In this document: positions 25,435 to 35,400 of the stretch, in pieces | How the letters are laid out: the number at the start of each line of letters is the position of its first letter | Position numbering within the stretch: position 1 is the first letter of the stretch | DNA from: Callipepla californica brunnescens | Taxonomy: Eukaryota; Chordata; Aves; Galliformes; Odontophoridae | Assembly: GCA_023055505.1 (NCBI GenBank) | Contig: JALIRH010000006.1 | Coordinates: 27,439,105-27,503,104 of the forward strand | Direction of reading: 5' to 3' | Length of the DNA: 64,000 nt | Translations under genes and position numbers: made by a program | The notes under the pieces: model-generated | Told to the model about the DNA's origin: nothing | Database searches by the model: none | Seen by the model: only the letters and a program-made list of their open reading frames with translations

Positions 25435-26443
25435 GTAAGCAGTTACAGTTAGGAGGAATCAGGCACATTTTTTCAATGCCAGATACCTGATTCAGCCTTT
25501 GCTCTTAGCTGTGTTTGTGCTGCTGCTTGGAGTTTTAAGTGAAGTTTAAACAAAACATAAGCTGAACAGAAAAGTTAAGAAATGACAAAAAAAAAAAGAG
25601 ACAGAAAAACTAAGACTGAAACATCTTGGCTGTAATCATGTGCTATGGATGAACAACACTTTTCTCCAGTAGCAAATCTCTAAAGGGACTCCTCTTTAAT
25701 GGGGGCTCCTAGCAGAGTTGTCTCATCTTCAAAATCCTATAGCCCAAGTTCTTTTGCTATATATACATAAACTCACTGTTATCACAATAATTGCAAACAG
25801 CACACTTCAAATTCTGTGTGGCTATCAGTGGCACCCACTCAGATAACTCTGCTATCCAGGCTGAAAGGTGACCAGGCTGCCATCATTCCCCTGAGATGGG
25901 CAGTGAGGGCCTGAGGGACGTTGCAGCCCAGTGAAATATCTCCCCTTATACACAGAGGCAGAAGAAAGTTGGGGCATGAGGGCTGGTGGGCTGACAGCAG
26001 CTGCTTCTCCCTGGGATGAGGTCCTCAAACAGTGCTTTGTGTCACACTGCCCTCCAAACATTCAGCTCAGAGCTCCTTTTCCTGTCAAGAGATGGGGGGA
26101 TGTAAGGACCATCTGAAAGTTAAAAAGTATTTTAACACTGGCTTGTTCTGGGACTCAACTAGAGAGAAGCAGTATGCCAGACTGTAGACAGCAAGGCAGT
26201 CTTGCTCCCTTGACAATAAGCTGGAGGTTTGTTTCTTCTGTAGGATGCAGAACTTCATGTTTCTAAACAACTGCATTAATGCTGGTTTTTGCGTTACTGG
26301 CTAAAGGGAGAAAAAAGAAACTGATAAAAAAAAAATCAGTCAATCTTAGGCTTGTACACAACAGGCCTGAGAGGGCCACATAAACAGTTCTGACATCAAA
26401 ATACTGTTCAGATATTGAACTAATGTGATTGCTATTTTAAAAG
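25435..26443. other. former DNAH11 intron, no gene seen
   Basis: Open frames near 25852-26116 occur on both strands without recognisable similarity or matching splice signals. A short A-run lies near 25589. Confidence 0.35.
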
Positions 26444-26592
26444 CTGTTACGCAGAGCATGACACACAGGAGCAACTTGCCTTTGACTAAGATGTGCTTGA
26501 CTGGAGATGGTACCAAAGAAGACTGGTCTTAGAACGTACAGCAGCAGGCTTTTCATGGAAGAAAAGAAATAAATGTAAATTGCTTGATCTCA
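26444..26592 (+). pseudogene. DNAH11: DNAH11 exon remnant ([17 protein letters not shown]...GLFMEGARW)
   Basis: It begins CT GTT ACG CAG AGC ATG, completing the alanine codon split by the previous intron. It reads AVTQSMTHRSNLPLTKMCLT, then GDGTKEDWS, then stop. The family has [35 protein letters not shown]. Further on RLFMEEKK matches GLFMEGAR and is followed by TAA in place of the tryptophan codon. Deletions remove HPPREGA and part of VTKK. Confidence 0.88.
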
Positions 26593-27159
26593 GTAAGCTA
26601 TTACAGGGACTGAAGTTCCCTTCTTTAAGTTCCACAAGTGCTGTGGTCCTGTGAAGGGTGCCAAGGAATTTCAGGAATAGTAATGGATTGCTGGCATTGG
26701 CCTGTTGCAACTTCATATTTCATGCCACATTGATGTCCTAATCACTATCTATAGTGCAAGCATTTACATTATCGTTAACTGCAACTAAATGTGGCTGACG
26801 CTGTAGAAAAGGAGCAGTTTTGATCTAGTCCAAAGACTTATTAGATTTCAGTCTCTGATACTGATCACCTACAGATTTACTGCTGCTCTTACCAGATATG
26901 TTGGATCAAGCCCTCTATTCAATCTGGATTTGGCTTCAGGTTTTTGAGGAATTTTTTTCTAACAACTAATTGCAAAAAACATCATCTTTTCTTCCCTCTG
27001 GTCACAAAGTTATCACTCTACTAAGCTGATCTAACTAAATTCTTTTTGTTTGCCAGAAGGCAGTACATACTTGTTGTTGGGGAAACATAACAAGAAACAA
27101 GGAAATACTTGAGAATCCCTGTATTAGCATTGAGGTAAAATGGTGCAGCCAGACATGAG

Positions 27160-27360
27160 ATATGTATGTGCAGCAAGTATTGTTTCCATCCGTGTTTCCA
27201 ACGAGTCAATTACTGCAGTAGATGTACTGCTGCTCAAGATCTCCCTAATGGAACCAGTGTTCACCTGTAGAGCTCCAACGTATTTTTGAACGATTTACAG
27301 AGGATAATCAAATACTGTACCTTGCACTTCTGACACTGTATTTTCCTAATAGTGTAGTGC
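27160..27360 (+). pseudogene. DNAH11: DNAH11 last coding exon remnant (RGPTYVWTF...LAGVALLL)
   Basis: It contains EPVFTCRAPTYF, stop, TI, matching ECPVYKTxxRGPTYVWTF, with TGA at 27287-27289 in place of the tryptophan codon. The tail GTACCTTGCACTTCTGACAC looks like a decayed form of the VLAGVALL coding sequence. The start is uncertain. This places the end of the former gene about 2 kb from the CDCA7L stop codon on the other strand. Confidence 0.75.
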
Positions 27361-28742
27361 CTAGTTTAGGAATGATAATTAAGGCCTACGGCCAAAAGGT
27401 GATTTTAGTTTTAACCTGGAAAGGCTGTCAACTAATTCACAGCCAATCAGAAGAAAGACACATGACTTCAAAAGGGAATCAGAGAAACACAACCATTACT
27501 CATACCTTTCACTAGATCTGAATGTAATCAAATCACAGCAGCTCCTTTGGAAGAGAATTACAGCTCCAGAAGGTAAGCCAAGGTGAGGGTCTGGAGCGAT
27601 TACAAGCATGTTAATTCGACTTCTGTTTTTAAAAAGAAAAAATGAATTTTTCAGAAGATGCTTTAAAAATACTCATCCTCTTTTTCTTGTGAGCTGCGGT
27701 TTCTTTGTGTTGATATTTGCAAACATAAGCTTTCCTTAAGTCCCCACATAAACATTCTTCAGATCCACTATAACATTTTCTATGCAGGTTCATGTCAGAA
27801 CATCACAATAAGCAGGTGTTTAAAGCTCCACACTTCTAGTTTAGCACTACAGAACACCACTTAAACTACGAGCCTGCACTTGTTTTAAGTCCTAGGTGGG
27901 ACATCCAGCTGGGGACCACAGCTGATAAATTGATTCCATCAATGCCAGCCCTTTTAGTATAAGTTTTTACATTGTATCAGAGGGGAAAAAAAGGATGCTT
28001 ACGAATACCCAATTCATAAAACCAAAATCAGAGGGCCAGCTTACTTCTGGATTCCTAATCTGAAAAGCAAACAGGAGACAACAAAAAGGCAGGTGTAGCT
28101 TTTCTCTTGCCTGTTTAGTATTAGTCTTTCAATAATACACGCTGCTCTCTGATTCTACTTCATAGTTAAAACAAAAGGAGATAAGTAACTTTCACTGAGA
28201 GCCAGAGCAGCAGATTTGCCTTACAAAAAAAAAACCAAAACAACAACAACAAAAACATCCCTTAGTATAACAGTTAGGTATTATATGTTATTTACTCATC
28301 CTTCAGATGTTGTGTTCATGTGCTTTTCCATGTACTTATTACTGATCTGTTACCATTCCTTCATCATATTGATTATGCGAAAGTAAACGGGAAACATCAT
28401 GCTGCCTGACTGCAGTTTGACTCATAAAATCTTCTCCTTGATTATTCTTTATTACCTCTACATAAAATGAAATACATATCTTACATGAATTTTAACATAA
28501 ACATACAACAATACAAACATGTTGCTTAAAATTGTTTGAAAGCTTGGTTGTGTGTATAAAAAAATCCAAATATGATCCGTACTTAAAAAAAATCCTCAAC
28601 TCTGTGGTTTAAACCAGTTAACTAAATTTGTTATCTATAAGGTGGCTGGTTCAGGCAGCAGGTACATCACACAGGAGCTGCTACTAAGCAATTCATTTTC
28701 TTTATGGGCTTGTGCTGTTCTTTTGTTTTTGTTTTTTCTATT
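27361..28742. other. intergenic gap between the converging 3' ends
   Basis: No coding sequence recognised. A second minus-strand AATAAA (28448-28453) could serve as a distal CDCA7L polyadenylation signal. An A/C-rich simple stretch lies at about 28226-28255. Confidence 0.4.
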
Positions 28743-28748
28743 TTTATT
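28743..28748 (-). terminator. candidate CDCA7L polyadenylation signal
   Basis: TTTATT on the plus strand gives AATAAA on the minus strand, about 660 bases past the CDCA7L stop codon. The surrounding T-rich sequence makes this one of several possible sites. The choice is inferred, not proven. Confidence 0.35.
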
Positions 28749-29405
28749 TTTACAAAACACTTTCATGTTTCAGTGGTTAATTGCACTTCAGATTAAAAAA
28801 TAAAAAATAAAATTCATCTCCCCCCTGGTAGGTTACATCAGCTTTGGCTGGAATATAATGGCATGTAGATCAAAGTACCCTTCCCTTCTTCGTAGGGCCA
28901 AGTTTGATCAACTACAAGAGGAAGAACAGGTTCAGATATCAACAGCTGGAAAATTTGAACTTTATGGTCAAATTGAAACACAAGGTTTTTTTGAGGTATT
29001 GCACATTTTTTGGATTTTGACTGTTTGTAAACAGAGCACGCTTTACAGGTAGTTGTTAAAACATCCTCTTTGCAAATTCACACAATTGCATAAATAAGAA
29101 ATTTTACTCAAATCAACAAAGTTCTCCATCATGTAGTTGTATAGCCCTGTTAGAAATCAACTACTCTAAGGTTTGAGAGTGCCATTCCACTTAATGTATA
29201 GGTCTGTGCACGTAGATTTCTCTACCAAAACATTTTCCTGAGAGATGTTTTGCATAAGACCATATTAATTAAAAAATTCCACACGCTGAAATGTATATAC
29301 TAAATTCTAAAATTCTATCTTATATAAAACACAGCAATAACCTTTTGAAGACAACACTTGTCAACATATTAAAACAGCTGCAGGCACAGCTTGAGTTCGG
29401 TGCTC

Positions 29406-29436
29406 TCAATTGCCTTCCACCAGTTGTTTCTGTAAA
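29406..29436 (-). CDS. CDCA7L: CDCA7L last coding exon
   Basis: After an acceptor (minus strand GTCTTCTAG) the 31 bases complete a split serine codon and read LQKQLVEGN, then stop. The mammalian protein ends LQKELVEDN. A competing acceptor six bases further on would give an unrelated tail, so this one was chosen. The 3' UTR continues to lower coordinates. Confidence 0.88.
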
Positions 29437-32400
29437 CTAGAAGACACATAAGAAAAAAAGTGTTAGTGCACTTTAGGAAACTCAGACTCCCGAAGAACAG
29501 ATTATTTTCACTACTGAAGATGATAAGTTTCCAAAACAACCCCTCTATATGCTAGAAGCAACTCACATCGATTTCAAAATAAAGAAAAGCAAATTTGTTG
29601 TTTATGCAGGGCATATGTCTCACTTCAAAGCTGATTTCAACCTAGGAAAAATCTGAAGAGATTTCTTTTGGAAAGGCAGAGTATCTATCCCTGGCAGAAA
29701 ACAAGGACTAAAGGACTTTAGCATTTTTAGAAGGAACTAGCACAATTTGCATCTTGGTTTAAATCCCAGCAATTGAACAGTTGTTGTTAAAGCAAAATTA
29801 CACATTGAGAATCCATAATAAAGAATTACTTGTTATCTCAGAGACCAAACTTCATGCTAAATTTAATGTCACGCTACGTAACAAGGATTTGTAAAGCTAT
29901 TTTGAAGTAACAAAGTCTAAAAGTGGAGAGACGTTTATGCCCACTAGCTCTAAAATGAAGACGTTTCAAAGCACTCAGCTCAAGCTTAGGCAGCAGTCTT
30001 GAATATCTGAGTTCACAGGATGCCTACTGGACACAAAACCCTCACCTTTCCAGGTATTCTTTCACGTTATCATAGCCATAGAACTTGGCCAAATGGATGA
30101 GCATCCCTGTGGCACAGCGACCATCACGCCTGCGGCAGTAACTGCAGTTACACACACCACGACAAGGAGGACAGATCCAGTCCTGCAACGAGGAAGGGGG
30201 GTGTTGTTAATGGACAGCTGCAGGTAGGGTTACATTATCATTTGCACTGCTCTAACAGACAGGAGTATGGCTTCCTTTTTGCCTTCCCATTCAGGGCACT
30301 CAACAAGTCAGCCAGACTTGTTATACTTTCCACACTCTGCAGGATTAAAAATATGATTATACTACTCTATTTGCTTGAATAGGTCTTACTCTGCAAGCTG
30401 ACTTACTCAGTATTAATTCAAAACAGACAATATTACAGATGCTCTTTGCCTATCACACTTAGGGTTTTGTATACTGTGACCTTGGATGCACCTTTGACAG
30501 ATTGAACATGCTGATGCTAGATGGGACACCACTGACCAGAAGGGGCTAGAACATTCTGGGCAGCAAGCTGGTAGACAAATTAGCAGAACTTTAAACTAGA
30601 TTCAATGAGGAAAGATGATGTACTTCTAAGAGCCACAGAACATCGTCACTTCAGGAAGCAGCAGCAGCAAGGAAAAACCTCAGATTTGCTCCAGAGAACT
30701 GAGGGAAGACTCCTCCAAGAAGGTAACATAGCTGACTGCCCAACAGAAGTACCTCTAAACCAATGCACACAACAGGGGAAATAAGCAGGAGGAAATGGAA
30801 ACTATGGTATAATTAGAAAACTATGACTTAATTGCTATCACGAAAACATGGTGAGATGAATTGCACAACTGGATACTACATATTGAAGGCTACATGCTTT
30901 TTAGGTGGGGCAAGAGAAGTGATGGACTTGCCCTCTATGTTAAGAAGTGGATACATCGTAAAGAGCTACCTCTGAGAAAGAGCCATGATCAGGCTGAGAG
31001 CTTCTAGGTTAAACTCAGGGATCAGACCAAAAAAGGACATCTGGTGCCTGGGGTTTACTACAGGACATCTGATCAAAAGAAGACTGTGGATGAAGCCTTC
31101 CTGCTTCAGCTACATAATTACAGAATCATCAAGATTAGACTTTTGGAGATGATCTCTATCCAGTCCAACCTTCTTGCTAAAGAAGGTTTCCTAGAATAGG
31201 TTACACAGGTGTATTATGAATATCTCCAGAGAAGCAGACTCCTCAACCCCTCTGAGAAGTTTGTTCAGTGCTCTGTATCCTCAAAGGAAACAAGTTTTTT
31301 TTTCTCAGGTTCATAAGGAACTTCCTGTGCTCCAGTTTGTTCTCATTATCTCTTGTCCTTTCACTGGGCACTACTGAAAAGAGCCTGGCCTCATCCATTT
31401 GACTCCTGTCCCTTCTTTATAAGTATTGATAAGGTCCCCTCTCAGCCTTTCTTCACAAGGGAGATGCTCCACTTTATCTACTTTATGGCACTCCACTGGA
31501 CTCTGTTTAGAAGTTTCCTGTCTTTCTTGAAACGAGGAGCTCAGAACTGGACACAATACTCCAGATACAGCCTCACAAAGACATAGCAGAAGGGAAGGAC
31601 CACCTCTTCTTAATGCACCCCAGGCTATCATTGACCTTCTTGGCCATAAGGGAAAACTGCTGGTAAGTGGACAACCTGTTGCACACCAGAACACCTAGGT
31701 CCTTCTCTGCAGAGAAGCAAAGTACACAATGACTGATTCTGCAAGATATCTTTGCATTCCCATGAGCCTCATTTTGTGGCTGCGGTTTGTGCATGCTCCT
31801 TGCTCAGCATATCACAGGAGTGAAGGGAACTAATTCTAAAACATTCAAGTACCCACCTCCTTTTTTGTCAGACTTAAGTTTTTAAGTCTAGAACTGGTCA
31901 CCCATTTTGTAGGCCACATTACTGAAAGCATAAAAAGAAAGCACTTTGACCTTTTTCTGTAAGGGGACAGACTCCTCTCAAAAATTCTCATGCTTTCTCT
32001 CTCCACTGTCTGGAGCTTCAAAGCACTAGGACAGACAGATTATAACACAGGTCCAGTGCCTTCCCCTTGCACACCAAGATCAGTGTCAGTCCTAATGGTA
32101 CTGCAGACTTCATGGCAAACAGCTTTAAACCACAACGTTACAACAAGCATACAAGAATGAAAGATAACAAGACTTCAACATTCATCACAGATTACTAATA
32201 AATCACATTATTTACACTTTGTTCCCAAACCCGAAACAACACTTACTGGATCAAGCAGTGCTGATTTCACATCTTCCCCATATCTATTTCGAAGACACGG
32301 TCCACAGAACTGCCCCCTTACCCCTCCACAGCCCTGGCTGCGACAGATGGTCTTTGTATCAATTGTCTTTTGTCGACACTGGTGGCAAGTACTTCCCTAA

Positions 32401-35400
32401 AAAAGTGGGAAAGAAGGAGAAATAAGATGTTTGAAGGGCACCTGAAATGTTTATTGCCAAACATTCCTAATGCACCTGCTAATAGCAAAGCACGGACTTC
32501 AAATCAAAGCAAAATTCAGCAATGAAGATCTTAGTAAGAACTGTAAGTTTTGCCATTATTATCAAGTATATAGTACCTCACATGCTGGAGATTTTATAGA
32601 AACAGTGCCTGTCCTTAGCTCCGGAGTCTCAGACTACATGAACCTCATGCTACAGTTCTGATTCCCCACCCCAATCTGGCAGTAAGCTAATGTATGGTTA
32701 TGGTGTACTCAGAAAATGACCATCTCTGCTAATACAGGAGTGAAGAACAAAATATATAGTAAGATGATCCTCTAGCTTTTGAGGACTATTAGTAATAACT
32801 AAATCACATAAAGAAAAGAAAGGGTTCCAGCAATCACTTTGGAAACTAGCTAACCTTTACAGAAATGTCATTTCTAGAAGGTATAAAGAGAGCAGGGATC
32901 ACTGGCATTTAGCTGTACAACCACAACAGTAACAATTAAATAAGAATGAAAGATAATTGGATTTGAACTCTTATCACTGAAGAGTCATAGGTGTAACAAT
33001 TTCCACTTAATTCTACAGTGAGAAAACATTTGCTTGCAGAAGCAAAAAGTTGTTGGCACTGTATTAACCAGACAGAGTAAGTTCAGAGAAGCCTGGCAAA
33101 GCTTTCAAGTCGTGCTTGTGCAATACAATGGCAAGAGCTATGCGCTCCAGAACTTGAGGAAAGCACACCTTTTAACAAGCATCAGATGAGCAGTTAGAAG
33201 ACAATGGACAGCATACAGAAAACAACAGCCACTTACTAGAACTTTGTCATAGATTTTGTCTTTAACAGTGATTGCAATGTTGTCCAAGTCATCCTCAGTA
33301 ATATCTTCTACTGGACGGTAAGATGAATACTTTGATGACCTCCTCCTTTTGCGCACGCCACAATTACCCTGCTAAACAAACTAATCTCAACACCTTTCGT
33401 CTGCTGCCGTGAACAACCACACATGACGACAAAAATCTTTCATTTATAATGCATACGTAACCTAGTGGGTGTAGTCTACAGGCTCGTAGATCAAAGAACA
33501 AAGAGTAACGTTGAGCATCCATCCAACCCTCCCAATCCATCCTTTCTCCCCTACTCCCTCATCATTTCTCTATTCCATTTATTATTTAGTCTGTTCTGGT
33601 GTTCTTCCTTCCCATTGTTATCTCCTTGTCACTTCTGCTCTCAAAAAAGCCCATTTTTCTCCTACCTTCTTTTCTTGGCATTTCCCGCACACCTCTACTT
33701 TAACATTTCATACTCTATTTCTTTCCTCACAAAATAAAATGATAGCCTCTTGTCTTCCCCAAGCTTTGTTCGTTCAATATCCTAGCATTTTCTCATATCG
33801 CTTTCTCCACAGGCAATCCCTACTATCCCACTAAAAACCTTAAGAAAAGATTTTAGTTTATTCCAGCCTTTCATTACTATCCTGCTAGTTATAGTGGGTA
33901 GAGGACTCTTCCATAAGTGCTCTTTTTGTCTTCCAAATATTCACTACGACCCTGAATCATGGATCATCATTCTGCCTGTCAGGAGATTTCAATCATGTAG
34001 GTGACTCACTTAATCCGCAGCCTTCCCCTGCCCCACTCAATACCACCTTTGTTCTTCATTCTAAGTCAGATCCGCACTCTCTAAAATAGAGGGATTCTCA
34101 TTTCATGTTTTTTAATGACCAAGTTCCTGGTAGAATTGTTCAGCTATGGACAGCGCAGTAAGCAGAACTGGGAATCCAACCCCTGCTATGTACAGATACA
34201 AAGTAAGTCTTCCTCAGAAAGACTATCTGGTAAGTAAATCCAAGACAAATGCAGATGATTTGTTGGTGCAGATTCCCTTCACTCTCAGTTCACCTATGTA
34301 ATTCCTAACTTCCCTCTGCTACTTCCAGGGAAGAGTTTTTGCAATTTTTTTCTGAGCCTGAAGATTCAGAAGATCTGCCTTATCACTTCACTGTCTTACC
34401 ACCCAAAAGCCTTATACGTTTTAGGTTCTAACAACCTTCAAATAATAAACAAACACTAGAACCTAAGTAAACTGTCTTGTTATGCCTGGACAAGGCAAGT
34501 CACAAATAGAGCCCAGGAAATGGATACAAGTTGAGGCAGGAATGCCTGAAGACAACGTCTATTGCTAACCACAAACCAAAAGGTTCTCATTAACTTCCTC
34601 CAGGATGTGAGTCTGCCCTAAGCATTTGCCAACGCTCTATATGTTTCATCTCTATAGAAATCATCAAAGTCTGGCAAATACCATGCTCAGGTTCCTCTTC
34701 AAGAGGTTTTCTTGTTTATAGCTTTGTATGTGTTCTGCAAATCTGACAGCCGACATAGTAAACTTTTCCAAGGCAAATTTCTCAGGTGGGCGAGCATTTC
34801 TGGTTGGGTTCATGCGGCGCGTTATCTGGCCTTCAGAAAACGTCCTCCTTGGTATTCTCTTCTGTTTCTAGAATGAGAAAAAAAATCTAGTAACTGTAAT
34901 TTCTAGCATCTTTCAGTTACATCTGTAGTGCGCAACACCAGGATTTCAAGATGTCTCTTTCATACTAGCACTTCTATAAATTTATTCTTCTTCCACTCCT
35001 TATCAGTTAAGCCAAATGTGACCTATTTCTAGTAGATGGGAATTTTTCCCTATGCACTATACCTTTTTGCTCTTTGTAAAAGACCAATTTACACAGTCAG
35101 ATTATATTTCAATTAATATCACAGAACTGTACCAGAATTCTACGGATGGCATATTATGGTTAAAGCTCACTGTTCATCAGCAGCTGAAGGCTTATATGCT
35201 CCCCCAGTACAGACAAACCTTCAATGAATAAGCCATATTTTTAATCTGAAAGGGCCATGGAAGGAGCATGAATAAATCTCTTTTTCTACATTCCTATGAG
35301 AAACAAAAACCTCTTGATATTATGAGACTCAGTAATTGCTGAATGTCTGAATTCACGCCACAGGAGTCCTGCACAGAATGGACATTGAGGTGCTGGAGCA

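Larger units (their letters stand above)
5363..27360 (+). pseudogene. DNAH11: DNAH11 (axonemal dynein heavy chain 11) 3' half, unitary pseudogene
   Basis: In other vertebrates this gene encodes an outer-arm axonemal dynein motor heavy chain of about 4,500 residues, used in motile cilia. The window holds remnants of the last part of the motor, from the AAA5/AAA6 boundary to the C-terminal domain. I count twelve clear exon remnants and two doubtful ones, all on the plus strand and in the correct order. Recognisable pieces include [42 protein letters not shown] and LPLTKMCLTGD. Most remnants carry stops, frameshifts or deletions, listed exon by exon below. DNAH9 and DNAH17 are close paralogues; the assignment to DNAH11 rests on its tail-to-tail position with CDCA7L. 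The 5' part would lie left of the window. A functional dynein cannot be made from this sequence unless the assembly is wrong in many separate places. Confidence 0.88.

Noticed and set aside
5363..27360. DNAH11 as a functional gene with unusual splicing
   Set aside because: Stops and frameshifts fall inside the most conserved motor segments in at least nine separate exons. Skipping them all would destroy the motor.
5363..27360. Processed retrocopy of a dynein gene
   Set aside because: Remnants are separated by kilobases with splice signals and correct phases, which is the structure of an intron-containing gene.
28858..29052. 64-codon plus-strand frame near the CDCA7L 3' end
   Set aside because: It is antisense to the presumed CDCA7L 3' UTR and does not resemble the dynein C-terminus or any known protein.
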